A stretch of 64,000 bases of DNA from Noviherbaspirillum sedimenti (lineage in GTDB: Bacteria > Pseudomonadota > Gammaproteobacteria > Burkholderiales > Burkholderiaceae_D): positions 4,030,001 to 4,094,000 of the forward strand of contig NZ_QYUQ01000002.1 of assembly GCF_003590835.1 (NCBI RefSeq). The letters are read 5' to 3'. The first letter of the stretch is position 1, and every line of letters begins with the position of its first letter. Below the pieces are notes generated by a model, which ran no database searches, was not told the origin of the DNA, and saw only the letters and a list, made by a program, of their open reading frames with translations. This document shows positions 33,408 through 41,849 of the stretch, in pieces. A program made the position numbers and the translations under genes.

Positions 33408-34874
33408 TCACCTAAGAGAAATCCACTCGAGGGGATCAAAAGCGCGGCCCTGATGCCGCAATTCAAAGTATAAACCCGATTGCTCATGGCCGCCGCTGTT
33501 GCCTGCGCTGGCGATGATCTCGCCCATGCCGACGGCATCACCGCTACGTTTCAATACTGCCTGATTGTAGCCGTATATGCTGAGATACTGGTTGCCGTGG
33601 TCGATAATGATCAAATTGCCAAAGCCGCGCAGCCAGTCTGCGAACACCACGCGGCCCGCCGCCACTGCCTTGATCTGGCTGCCTTCGGCGGCGCCGATGA
33701 ACAGGCCTTTCCAGAGGGGGCCATCGTTGCGCCTGCTGCCATACTTGGCCAACAATTCGCCGCGTACCGGCAGGCGCAATTGGCCGCGCAGCGCGGCAAA
33801 CGCTCGCTCGCTGCCATTGAGTTGGACCAACGTTTGCGGCGTGAGTTCATTGCGGCCGTACGATTTTGCCGGCGGTTCGTCATCGTCAATGGCGTCCAAA
33901 GGTGGTTTTTTAGCCTGCGGCTTGCCCTGGCTGGCGGCGTTTTTCGCCTGTTGGGCGGCGCGGCGGGCTTCGCGCTGGGCCAGGCGCTTGCGTTCGGCTT
34001 CTCGCTCTGCTTCTATTTCGCGCCGCTTGCGCGCTTCGGCTTCCGCTTTTTGTTGTTCTTCTATCAATTGCGACAAGCGGTTGACCAGACTACCCAGGCG
34101 CTGTTCATTGCGCTGGATGCCGTCGGCCTGCTTGCGCTGGGCGGTCAGCTTGTTCGACAGTTGCGCCAGCATCGTCACGCGTTTGGCTTTTTCCTTCTCC
34201 AGTAGCGCTTTCTGGTCACGCGCTTCCTGGGCGATTTCCTCCAGCTCGTCCTGGGCATTCTGTGCCTGTGCCTGGTTGGCTTCGATTTCCCTCAGGTTGA
34301 CGCGCAGCGTTTCCAGCAATCGGGTCTGGGCTTGCGGGACATAGCCAAGGTAGCGCAGTTCGCGGTTGATGCGGTTGGGGTTGTCGCCCGATAGCAGCAG
34401 CTTCCAGTGGTCTTCGTTGCCGGACACGTACTGTTGTCGGATCAGTTCGGCCAGTTGCCCTTGCTGGGCCTGTACGGTCTTGCGCAGGCGCGCCTGCTGT
34501 TGTGTCAGGTCGGCCAGCTTTTGCCGGGTTTGTTGCTGTTCGGCGCCAAGTTCATGCAAGGCCCGGTTGGCTTCGGAAATGGCTTGTTCGGACTGCGCCA
34601 GGCCGTCGGCGGCGTGTTCCCTGGCACCTTCGGTTTGCTGGATATCGCGCTTCAGGTCCCCGAGTTTTTTTTGCAGACCGGCGCGCTCGCTCTCGGCTAC
34701 CTGCTTTTGCTTGGTGCGTTCGGTGATCCTGGGGCCCTGTGCCGGCGCTGCGGCGGCATACAACGCCAGGCCAAACGCCAGCCCCAAGGCCGCGGCCGGG
34801 CGCCAGCGCGCAAGTCGTCCTGCCGCCGGTTTGCGGCGGGACGACTTGCAATGCGAGAGTAAGTAAAAAAACAA
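33408..34874 (-). CDS. envC: Murein hydrolase activator EnvC-like protein, degenerate M23 domain
   Basis: This protein (up to 488 aa) has an N-terminal hydrophobic stretch (LGLAFGLALYAAAAPAQG), a long coiled-coil rich in Gln/Glu/Ala (about residues 55-290), and a C-terminal LytM/M23 domain (about 385-488). Several zinc ligands are missing: the usual HxGID position reads GLFIGA and the HxH position reads YFEL. This points to an EnvC-like activator of amidases rather than an enzyme. The frame begins at a TTG without a strong Shine-Dalgarno; the true start may differ by a few residues. It is between gpmA (5 bp) and ctpA. Confidence 0.9.
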   Translation of the reverse strand: MFFYLLSHCKSSRRKPAAGRLARWRPAAALGLAFGLALYAAAAPAQGPRITERTKQKQVAESERAGLQKKLGDLKRDIQQTEGAREHAADGLAQSEQAISEANRALHELGAEQQQTRQKLADLTQQQARLRKTVQAQQGQLAELIRQQYVSGNEDHWKLLLSGDNPNRINRELRYLGYVPQAQTRLLETLRVNLREIEANQAQAQNAQDELEEIAQEARDQKALLEKEKAKRVTMLAQLSNKLTAQRKQADGIQRNEQRLGSLVNRLSQLIEEQQKAEAEARKRREIEAEREAERKRLAQREARRAAQQAKNAASQGKPQAKKPPLDAIDDDEPPAKSYGRNELTPQTLVQLNGSERAFAALRGQLRLPVRGELLAKYGSRRNDGPLWKGLFIGAAEGSQIKAVAAGRVVFADWLRGFGNLIIIDHGNQYLSIYGYNQAVLKRSGDAVGMGEIIASAGNSGGHEQSGLYFELRHQGRAFDPLEWISLR

Positions 34875-34879
34875 TTGTT

Positions 34880-35626
34880 TTACTTGGCCTTGCCCTGGCT
34901 GGCGACCGCCTGCTGTGCGGCCTCGATGGCGGCGGCGTCGCCCAGATAGTAATGGCGGATCGGCTGCAGGTCGGCATCCAGTTCGTATACCAGCGGCTGG
35001 CCGTTGGGAATGTTCAGCTTGACGATGTCGTCATCACTCATCTTGTCGAGGTACTTGATCAGGGCGCGCAGGCTGTTGCCGTGGGCGGAGATGACGATGC
35101 TCTTGCCGGAACGGATCGCCGGTGCGATTTCGTCATTCCAGTAGGGGATCACGCGCGCCACGGTGTCTTTCAGACACTCGGTCAGCGGGATTTCCTCGCG
35201 CTTGAGGTCGACATAGCGCGGGTCATTGTAAGAGGTGCGCGTGTCGGTCGACTCCAGCGGAAGGGGCGGCACATCGTAGCTGCGGCGCCATACCAATACC
35301 TGTTCGTCGCCAAACTTGGCGGCGGTTTCCGCCTTGTTCAGGCCTTGCAGGGCGCCGTAGTGGCGCTCGTTCAGGCGCCAGCTGTGCTTGATCGGGATCC
35401 ACATGCGGTCCATTTCGTCCAGCGCCAGCCATAGGGTGCGGATGGCGCGTTTGAGTACCGAGGTATAGGCCAGGTCGAAGCTGAAGCCGGCGTCGCGCAG
35501 GAGCTTGCCGGCCTGGCGCGCTTCGGCGCTGCCTTTTTCGGTCAGGTCGACGTCGGTCCAGCCGGTGAAACGGTTGTCGAGGTTCCAGGTGGATTCACCG
35601 TGGCGCATGAAGACGATTTTGTACAT
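34880..35626 (-). CDS. gpmA: 2,3-bisphosphoglycerate-dependent phosphoglycerate mutase
   Basis: This 248-aa glycolytic enzyme has the phosphohistidine motif [10 protein letters not shown] (His9 region) at the N-terminus, [11 protein letters not shown], and the second active-site His in [11 protein letters not shown] near residue 182. It interconverts 3- and 2-phosphoglycerate in the cytoplasm. It is the first gene of the leftward set gpmA-envC-ctpA; this order is conserved in many Burkholderiales. Confidence 0.96.
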   Translation of the reverse strand: MYKIVFMRHGESTWNLDNRFTGWTDVDLTEKGSAEARQAGKLLRDAGFSFDLAYTSVLKRAIRTLWLALDEMDRMWIPIKHSWRLNERHYGALQGLNKAETAAKFGDEQVLVWRRSYDVPPLPLESTDTRTSYNDPRYVDLKREEIPLTECLKDTVARVIPYWNDEIAPAIRSGKSIVISAHGNSLRALIKYLDKMSDDDIVKLNIPNGQPLVYELDADLQPIRHYYLGDAAAIEAAQQAVASQGKAK

Positions 35627-35725
35627 GGTTGTGATCGGAATGAAAGTAAAAACGGGCGGATAACGGGCAGATAACTCAAGCCGGCCACGGAAAACGGTTT
35701 TCCAGTGGCTTTCCTGCTTCTATTT

Positions 35726-35731
35726 TATAAT
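35726..35731 (+). promoter_or_regulatory. Candidate -10 box of the rhodanese/grxC/secB genes
   Basis: TATAAT lies 38 bp before the GTG start of the rhodanese-like gene, in the divergent spacer to gpmA. No convincing -35 box is visible at the correct spacing, so the promoter call is tentative. Confidence 0.35.
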
Positions 35732-35769
35732 GGCGGGATTACTTAAAACCATTCAGGCCTTCGATTCCC

Positions 35770-36171
35770 GTGAAATTCATCATTGATAATATCTGGCTGT
35801 TCGCCGTGCTGCTGGTTTCCGGCGGTGCGCTTCTGTGGCCTTACCTGCAAACCCGCGGCCGCAAGGCGACCTTGCTGCAAGCGACTCAAATGATTAATCA
35901 GGGCAAGACGGTGGTGCTCGACGTGCGCAGCGCCGAAGATTTTGCCGCCGGCCATATTCGCAACGCCCTGAATATCCCCCAGCAGGACTTGCCGAAGCGC
36001 CTGGGCGAGCTGGAAAAATCCCGCTCGAAAAACATCATCGTGGTGTGCCAGGCTGGCGTGACTTCGGCCAAGGCCAGCGCCCAGCTCGACAAGGCCGGCT
36101 TCAAGGAAGTATATAGTTTGAGCGGTGGCCTGAGCGCCTGGCAGGCCCAGGGTCTGCCGGTCGCCAGGTAA
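35770..36171 (+). CDS. Membrane-anchored rhodanese-like protein
   Basis: This 133-aa protein has an N-terminal transmembrane helix (IWLFAVLLVSGGALLWPYL) followed by a single rhodanese domain with the active-site Cys in IVVCQAGVTSAKA. It starts with GTG. The family (YibN-like) carries sulfur or works in redox reactions; the substrate is not known. It begins the set rhodanese-grxC-secB. Confidence 0.9.
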   Translation: MKFIIDNIWLFAVLLVSGGALLWPYLQTRGRKATLLQATQMINQGKTVVLDVRSAEDFAAGHIRNALNIPQQDLPKRLGELEKSRSKNIIVVCQAGVTSAKASAQLDKAGFKEVYSLSGGLSAWQAQGLPVAR

Positions 36172-36185
36172 TCGATGGAGTTTGC

Positions 36186-36449
36186 ATGAGTTCGCGCGTT
36201 GTAATGTACAGCACCGCCGTTTGCCCGTATTGCGTGATGGCTGAGCGCCTGCTGAAGGCCAAGGGCGTGGAAGATATTGAAAAAATTCGTGTTGACCTGG
36301 ACCCGCAGCAGCGCGCCGAGATGATGGAGAAGACCGGCCGCCGCACGGTGCCGCAGATTTACATCGGCGCCACCCATGTCGGCGGCTTCGACGATCTCGC
36401 GGCGCTGGACCGGCAAGGCAAGCTGGATGGCTTGCTGCAGGGTGCCTGA
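36186..36449 (+). CDS. grxC: Glutaredoxin 3
   Basis: This 87-aa protein has the dithiol active site VCPYCVMAE (C13/C16) and the glutathione-site motif RTVPQIYIGATHVGG. It reduces disulfides in the cytoplasm with glutathione. It lies 14 bp after the rhodanese gene and 91 bp before secB, an order common in Burkholderiales. Confidence 0.95.
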   Translation: MSSRVVMYSTAVCPYCVMAERLLKAKGVEDIEKIRVDLDPQQRAEMMEKTGRRTVPQIYIGATHVGGFDDLAALDRQGKLDGLLQGA

Positions 36450-36540
36450 GCGGCGCTCAATCGTCGGCAGAAGCATTTGATTTACCCTTGAGCGGGAGAG
36501 GCTTTCGCGTCTTCCATTTTCAATTTTACGAAAGTGTTCC

Positions 36541-37044
36541 ATGTCCGAAGAACAAAACCAGCAACCTGTTTTCCAAATCCAGCGCGTGTACCTGAAAGAC
36601 ATGTCGCTCGAACAGCCGAATTCGCCGGCGATCTTCCTGGAGCAGGATGCCCCCACTATCGAGGTGGCGGTGGACGTCGGCGCCGAACCGCTGGCCGAAG
36701 GGATCTTCGAATCGACCGTGACGATTACCGTGACCGCCAAGGTCAAGGACAAAGTGGCTTTCCTGGTCGAAGGCAAGCAGGCCGGCATTTTCGAGGCGCG
36801 CAACATTCCGCCCGAACAGCTTGACCCGCTGCTGGGCATCGGTTGCCCCAATATTGTTTACCCCTACCTGCGCGCCAATATCGCCGACGTGATCACGCGC
36901 GCGGGCTTTCCGCCGGTGCATCTGGCGGAAATTAATTTCGAGGCGTTTTATCAGCAGCGCCTGCAGTCACTGGCGCAGCAGCAGGAAGCGCAACAGAATG
37001 CCGCTGGCCTGGTGATGCCGGACGGCTCCGCCGCCAAGCACTAA
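36541..37044 (+). CDS. secB: Protein-export chaperone SecB
   Basis: This 167-aa cytoplasmic chaperone keeps precursor proteins unfolded and hands them to SecA. It has the conserved [19 protein letters not shown] opening and [18 protein letters not shown] near the C-terminus, with the usual length. It would also serve the Sec-dependent export of type II secretion substrates encoded in this window. A terminator follows at 37058-37104. Confidence 0.96.
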   Translation: MSEEQNQQPVFQIQRVYLKDMSLEQPNSPAIFLEQDAPTIEVAVDVGAEPLAEGIFESTVTITVTAKVKDKVAFLVEGKQAGIFEARNIPPEQLDPLLGIGCPNIVYPYLRANIADVITRAGFPPVHLAEINFEAFYQQRLQSLAQQQEAQQNAAGLVMPDGSAAKH

Positions 37045-37057
37045 GCCGGTCGCGCTC

Positions 37058-37104
37058 GGGGCAGGCGTCGTGCCAACGGGCATGGCGACCTGCCCGTATT
37101 TTTT
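37058..37104 (+). terminator. Rho-independent terminator after secB
   Basis: GGGCAGG (37059-37065) pairs with CCTGCCC (37089-37095), with further imperfect pairing towards the loop, followed by a T-rich end with six T at 37099-37104. It starts 14 bp after the secB stop. Confidence 0.75.
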
Positions 37105-37118
37105 GTGGGGGAGGGGTC

Positions 37119-37565
37119 ATGAAAATCATGCGCTGCATGACATGTGCTGCGGTACTGCTGGCAGCGTCCGCCGGCGCGCATGCGCTCACATTCAAGTCGG
37201 TCGGCGCTGCGCCCGCCATTCTGTATGACGCGCCCTCGCACAAGGGCAAAAAAGTGTTCGTCGCGCCGCGCGGCATGCCGGTCGAGATCGTGCTGACGTA
37301 TGGCGAATGGACCAAGGTGCGCGACGTCAGCGGCGATTTGTTCTGGGTTGAATCGAGCCAGTTGCAGGCCAGGCGCATGCTGATGGTGCGAGTCGCCAAT
37401 GCCCGAATCCGGGCGATCGCCGACGACTCCGGGGTGCCGGTATTCAGCGCCGACAAGGGTGTGTTGCTCGAGCTTGCGGAGCCGGTCAGCGGCGGCTGGC
37501 TCAAGGTGCGGCATCGCGACGGTCAGGGCGGCTTCATCAAATCCTCCGAGGTGTGGGGCGAATGA
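37119..37565 (+). CDS. Exported SH3-like domain protein
   Basis: This 148-aa protein has a signal peptide (CMTCAAVLLAASAGAHA) and two short SH3-like repeats (PAILYDAPSHKGKKVFVAPRG and the stretch around VPVFSADKGVLLELAEPVSG). SH3-type domains of this sort bind peptidoglycan or proteins in the periplasm. It lies between secB and gpsA. The function is unknown. Confidence 0.82.
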   Translation: MKIMRCMTCAAVLLAASAGAHALTFKSVGAAPAILYDAPSHKGKKVFVAPRGMPVEIVLTYGEWTKVRDVSGDLFWVESSQLQARRMLMVRVANARIRAIADDSGVPVFSADKGVLLELAEPVSGGWLKVRHRDGQGGFIKSSEVWGE

Positions 37566-37604
37566 ACATGGCCGCACTTTCTTTCCTGACCGTGGGGCGC
37601 TGAC

Positions 37605-38606
37605 ATGCATATCACGATACTTGGCGCCGGCGCCTGGGGCACGGCGCTCGCCATTGCGCTGGCGGCCCGGCATGACGTCGTGCTGTGGGGGCGCAACCGG
37701 CAGGCGATGTCGGAAGCGGCGCGCACGCGGGAAAACAGCGCCTATCTGCCGGGCCTGCCGTTGCCGGAAAACCTCCAGATAACCGCCGACTTTGCAGCGG
37801 CGCTGGCCCATGTGGCGGGTGCCGATGGCTTGCTGATCGGCGCGACTTCCATGGCCGGATTGCGTCCGCTGGTACAGCAATTGCGAGGACAGGCCATCCC
37901 CAATCTGGTCTGGCTGTGCAAGGGCCTGGAAGAGGGGAGCGCTCAGTTGCCGCACCAGATCGTCCGGGAAGTCCTCGGCGCGCATCTGCCGGCGGGGGTG
38001 TTGTCCGGCCCCTCATTTGCGCAGGAAGTTGCGCACGGCTTGCCGTGCGCGCTGGTGATCGGCTCCGAAGATGCCGCGCTGCGCGAACAGGTGGTGGCCG
38101 CGGTGCACGGGCCAGCCATCCGCGTGTATTCGAGCGACGACGTGGTGGGGGTGGAAGTCGGTGGCGCAGTCAAGAATATCCTGGCGATTGCCACCGGCAT
38201 CATCGATGGCCTGAACCTTGGCCTGAATGCCCGCGCTGCGCTGATCACGCGTGGCCTGGCAGAAATCACCCGGCTCGGCATCGCCTTGGGCGCACGCGCC
38301 GAAACCTTCATGGGCCTGGCCGGCATGGGCGACCTGATCCTGACCTGTACCGGCGACCTGTCACGCAACCGCAAGGTGGGCCTGGGCCTGGCGCAGGGCA
38401 AGCCGCTATCTGTCATCGTCGCCGAACTGGGCCATGTCGCCGAAGGGGTGCGTTGTGCCGCCGCCGTGCGCACGCTGGCGCAGCGACTGGGCGTGGAAAT
38501 GCCGATTACCGACGCCGTGGCCGGTATCCTGTTCGACGGGCAGTCGCCGCATGCGACGGTCACGCAACTATTGTCGCGAAATCCGCGCGACGAGTCCGCC
38601 GCCTGA
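37605..38606 (+). CDS. gpsA: Glycerol-3-phosphate dehydrogenase [NAD(P)+]
   Basis: This 333-aa enzyme has the Rossmann motif ITILGAGAWGTALA at the N-terminus, LSGPSFAQEVAHGLP near residues 131-145, the active-site Lys in VGGAVKNILAIATGI, and TCTGDLSRNRKVG. It makes sn-glycerol-3-phosphate for phospholipids. It lies near secB as is usual in Burkholderiales. Confidence 0.96.
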   Translation: MHITILGAGAWGTALAIALAARHDVVLWGRNRQAMSEAARTRENSAYLPGLPLPENLQITADFAAALAHVAGADGLLIGATSMAGLRPLVQQLRGQAIPNLVWLCKGLEEGSAQLPHQIVREVLGAHLPAGVLSGPSFAQEVAHGLPCALVIGSEDAALREQVVAAVHGPAIRVYSSDDVVGVEVGGAVKNILAIATGIIDGLNLGLNARAALITRGLAEITRLGIALGARAETFMGLAGMGDLILTCTGDLSRNRKVGLGLAQGKPLSVIVAELGHVAEGVRCAAAVRTLAQRLGVEMPITDAVAGILFDGQSPHATVTQLLSRNPRDESAA

Positions 38607-38618
38607 GCGGGCGGCGCC

Positions 38619-38954
38619 TTACTTCCCCGCCCCCAGCAGGATCGTCACCAGCAAGGATGTGCCTTCCTGCGCATGCAGGGCATGCGGCACGCCGCCTTGC
38701 AGATACACCATGTCGCCGGCGCGCATGAGCTGGCTGTTGCCATGCGCCGTCAGTTCCACCCGGCCCTCCAGGCACTGGATGGTGATTTCGCCGGGCACCT
38801 GATGTTCCGCCACCGATTTTCCGGCTGCCAGAACCATGCGCATCAATTCCATTCCAGGGGTTTTCAGGATCGCTCGCGAAGTGGTGGACGACAGCTGCTT
38901 GCCCAGCGGGCGAATATCGATCAATTGACCAGAGCTGGCGTGGGGTAGAGACAT
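38619..38954 (-). CDS. Cupin-domain protein
   Basis: This 111-aa protein has a single cupin barrel: MRMVLAAGKSVAEHQVPGEI, then QLMRAGDMVYLQGGVPHALHA, with His residues suited to metal binding in motif 1 (H) and motif 2 (PHALH). It has no signal peptide. It converges with gpsA (12 bp apart) and is divergent from the secreted esterase. Role unknown. Confidence 0.82.
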   Translation of the reverse strand: MSLPHASSGQLIDIRPLGKQLSSTTSRAILKTPGMELMRMVLAAGKSVAEHQVPGEITIQCLEGRVELTAHGNSQLMRAGDMVYLQGGVPHALHAQEGTSLLVTILLGAGK

Positions 38955-39403
38955 GTCTGCAAATTCCTTGGGTTGAATGGCGCCGCAAGCACGTTGCGGG
39001 CACCCTGAAATGTGAGGTTATCCAATATGCGATGTTATCCAGTCGGTGACCAATATCCGATGATGCAAGACAAATCCCCGGCTGTCGGGCGAGGTGTCGC
39101 TGCATTCCCGGAATCTGCCAAAAAGCCGAAAAACAACATAAAAATGCAGCAAAACAACACAAAACCTGCTTAACAATCGTTTGCAAAGCAAAATCAAAAT
39201 GAAGTTGCTTAAGAAAAATATTTCAGTAAGATGAATTACTCATGAGAAACATAAATAAGCAAAACAAAGTGCTTCTCAGGTTCAAAGCAGGGTTGCAAAA
39301 AAATAAGAATCGCCACCTCCCGGCGGGTGGGCAAGGATAGCGCTGGGATAGTAGTAGCACCAAGCAGCTTCAACCCAATAATACAAGAGACGGAGACACC
39401 ATC
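38955..39403. other. 449-bp AT-rich spacer upstream of the secreted esterase
   Basis: No credible gene is present. The central part (about 39120-39280) is markedly richer in A and T than the surrounding genes, with several A-tracts. It contains two direct-repeat pairs: GTTATCCA at 39017-39024 and 39034-39041, and AAACAACAYAAAA at 39131-39143 and 39152-39164. The promoter and control sites of the esterase gene are probably here. Confidence 0.55.
39131..39164. repeat. 13-bp direct repeat, 21 bp apart
   Basis: AAACAACATAAAA (39131-39143) and AAACAACACAAAA (39152-39164) differ at one base and start 21 bp apart, two helical turns. This could be a pair of activator sites on the same face of the DNA, upstream of the secreted esterase. 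Confidence 0.4.
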
Positions 39404-40693
39404 ATGAGAGACGCATTCAAGGCCGCTTTCAAACATAGCCTCATCGCTACCGCATTGCTCGTACCGTTCGCTGCGCAAGCTGCCACCGCCGGTCCGGGCA
39501 CATGGTCGGGCAACCAGACCTGGGCTGCGGACGCGGCGCATGGCGGCAACCTGACTGGCTACTATTACTGGCCGGCGACCCAGCCTGTGCATGCCAACGG
39601 TAAGCGCGCACTGGTGCTGGTTTTGCACGGCTGCGCCCAGACCGCCGCCAATGACGTCATCAATGGTACTGACGGTGGTTACAACTGGAAAGGCGTGGCC
39701 GACCAGTATGGTGCGGTGGTCCTGGCGCCGAATGCCACCGGCAATGTCGCTGGTTATCACTGCTGGGATTACTACGGCACCTCGCATTCGCGCACTGCCG
39801 GCCATCCGGGGGTGTTGCTGGATCTGATCAACCGTTTCAAGAATGACGCCCAATACGAAATTGATCCCAACCAGGTTTATGTCACCGGCCTGTCTTCCGG
39901 TGGCGGGCAGACCATGGTCATGGGGTGCCTGGCTCCCGATGTGTTCGCAGGTATCGGCAACAATGCCGGCCCGTCGCTGGGCACGACCTCTGGCCAGATC
40001 GGTTCGGTACCGTCCGGCTACACTGCGACCACCGCAAAAAACAATTGCCTTAACCTGGCCGGCAGCAACAGCAGCCATTTCTCCACGCAGATCGCCAGTG
40101 CCATCTGGGGCGACATGGACTTCACCGTCGGCCAGGCTTACGGTCCGTTGAACATGGATGCCATGCGCATGGTGTATGGCGGTTCTTTCACCAGCGCCAG
40201 CCTGACAGTAAGCGGTGGCGGTAGCGGTTCCAAGCACACTGATGCCAATGGCAAGCTGCGCACCAGCCAGATCGCAGTTGCCGGCCTGAGCCATGCATGG
40301 CCGGCCGGAGCAGGCGGCCAGAACACCAATTACGTCAACAACACCAAGGTTCATTACCCGAACTACATCATGGACTTCTGGTTCACCAATAACCTGCGTG
40401 CAGGCAGTGGTGGCGGTACCACCACGACCACCGCGGCGGGTACTACCACCACGACGGCGGCAGCGACCACCACCACAACGACGGCGACCACCACCACGAC
40501 CACGGTTGCGGGAGGCGCCTGCTTCAACGCCAGCAACTATGCACATGTGAGTGCGGGACGCGCCTACAACAGCGCCGGGTATGCGAAGGCCAACGGTTCG
40601 AACCAGAACATGGGCTTGAACAATACCTTCTACACCAGCAAGCTGCGCGAGACCGGTACCAACTACTACATCATCGACAGCACCTGCCCGTAA
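39404..40693 (+). CDS. Secreted PHB-depolymerase-type esterase with Thr-rich linker
   Basis: This 429-aa protein has a signal peptide (cut near AAQAATAGP), then an alpha/beta-hydrolase catalytic domain of the extracellular polyhydroxybutyrate depolymerase family: LVLVLHGCAQTA (oxyanion hole), the lipase box G162-L-S164-S-G166 with S164 as nucleophile, and H297 in GLSHAWPAG. It then has a Thr/Ala-rich linker (about 340-374) and a small C-terminal domain of about 55 residues with two Cys, probably a substrate-binding domain joined by a disulfide. It most likely degrades extracellular polyester granules, and is a good candidate for export by the type II system in this window. Confidence 0.9.
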   Translation: MRDAFKAAFKHSLIATALLVPFAAQAATAGPGTWSGNQTWAADAAHGGNLTGYYYWPATQPVHANGKRALVLVLHGCAQTAANDVINGTDGGYNWKGVADQYGAVVLAPNATGNVAGYHCWDYYGTSHSRTAGHPGVLLDLINRFKNDAQYEIDPNQVYVTGLSSGGGQTMVMGCLAPDVFAGIGNNAGPSLGTTSGQIGSVPSGYTATTAKNNCLNLAGSNSSHFSTQIASAIWGDMDFTVGQAYGPLNMDAMRMVYGGSFTSASLTVSGGGSGSKHTDANGKLRTSQIAVAGLSHAWPAGAGGQNTNYVNNTKVHYPNYIMDFWFTNNLRAGSGGGTTTTTAAGTTTTTAAATTTTTTATTTTTTVAGGACFNASNYAHVSAGRAYNSAGYAKANGSNQNMGLNNTFYTSKLRETGTNYYIIDSTCP

Positions 40694-40739
40694 CAGGTAT
40701 TAGCCAGGGTATCGCGCACCGCCCGGTGCGCAATTAAAC

Positions 40740-40767
40740 AAAAAGCGGATCGAAGGATCCGCTTTTT
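40740..40767. terminator. Bidirectional terminator after the esterase gene
   Basis: GCGGATC (40745-40751) and GATCCGC (40756-40762) form a perfect stem with a 4-nt loop, flanked by five A (40740-40744) and five T (40763-40767). It serves the esterase and, in reverse, the convergent LuxR-type gene. Confidence 0.92.
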
Positions 40768-40791
40768 GTTTTCGGGGGGCGCCGCCGGATA

Positions 40792-41568
40792 TTAAAACAG
40801 CAGCCCGAGCAGCATGGCCTTGGCCACCGCCTGGGTGCGGTTTCTGACCTGCAGCTTCGAGAAGATTTGCTCGATGTGGTATTTCACATTCTTTTCCGTC
40901 ATCTCGAGAATCTGCGCGATTTCCCAGTTGGTCTTGCCCTCGTTGATCCAGCGCAGGATCTGCTTTTGCCGGTCGCTCAAAGCTTCGTTGGGCGCTGTCA
41001 GGCGGCTGAATTCCTGCACCGTTGTCAGCGCGCGCACGAGCGCCAGATGCAAGTGGGGCGTGATCATCTTCATGATGAAGATTTCACGCTGGCCGATTTC
41101 GCCGGGAATGCGGGAAAAAATGAAATACGAGGCCAGCGTGCGCTGCACGTCCAGCACCCCATGGGCGATCGTATTGTGCAACTCGTATTTATTGAAAAGC
41201 CTGACCCATTCTTCGGGAAACAGCGCATCGTCGCGTCCGCTCTGGTACAGCACCGGTTCCTGGGAGGCGCGCCAGCGCTGCATCAGTGGACTGTCGACGC
41301 GGCCTTCGGCGGTGGCCAGTTCGTCAAAGTATGCCGGCGGATAACTATGGTGCAATACCTTGTGCGCATAACTGCCCTTGGGACTGACGCCGCCGACGCC
41401 GCAGACCATGACGTCCTGATGCAAGACTTTTTGTACATCGTTATTCAACAATCCCAGCAGTGCTTGCGAATCCTGGATTGCCGTCGAGCGCACGATGATA
41501 TTCATCAGCAAGCTGGGGTCGATTCCCAACTCCGCTGCCTGATTGAGTGCGTCCATCTCCTGTTCCAA
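40792..41568 (-). CDS. LuxR-type transcriptional regulator
   Basis: This 258-aa (or 254-aa) regulator has a C-terminal LuxR helix-turn-helix (LSDRQKQILRWINEGKTNWE, VKYHIEQIFSKLQVRNRTQA). The N-terminal domain of about 190 residues resembles the EpsA-like/GAF-like part of LuxR regulators without clear autoinducer-binding residues. The TTG at 41568 has a better Shine-Dalgarno (GGAG) than the ATG at 41556, so the start is uncertain by four residues. It lies between the esterase and the glycosylation genes; targets are unknown. Confidence 0.85.
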   Translation of the reverse strand: MEQEMDALNQAAELGIDPSLLMNIIVRSTAIQDSQALLGLLNNDVQKVLHQDVMVCGVGGVSPKGSYAHKVLHHSYPPAYFDELATAEGRVDSPLMQRWRASQEPVLYQSGRDDALFPEEWVRLFNKYELHNTIAHGVLDVQRTLASYFIFSRIPGEIGQREIFIMKMITPHLHLALVRALTTVQEFSRLTAPNEALSDRQKQILRWINEGKTNWEIAQILEMTEKNVKYHIEQIFSKLQVRNRTQAVAKAMLLGLLF

Positions 41569-41849
41569 TTGGCCTGTCTCCGTTTCCCCGCTTATTTTTC
41601 TTATGGTTCGTGCCTTGTTGTCTTCGAAAGCACTTGGCCTTGCTGCGCTGCTCAGGCTTTCTTCAGCCGCCTATCTTGTACGTCTGCGCGTTTTTTTGCT
41701 GCGAAGCAGCAAGCCGGATAGCAAGGCAAATCACCAACTTATTATATTTTTAGCGTTAACTATGATGAATTCGGTGATGCGGTGCAAGTCCTTATTGATT
41801 TGTCGCAAACAATTGTTGCTTGCTGTCGCGCCTGTTCCGCGTGATTTCA

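Noticed and set aside
40418..40510. ACC/ACG-type repeats that look like a microsatellite or CRISPR-like array
   Set aside because: They encode the Thr/Ala-rich linker of the esterase in one frame, with no spacer-repeat structure.
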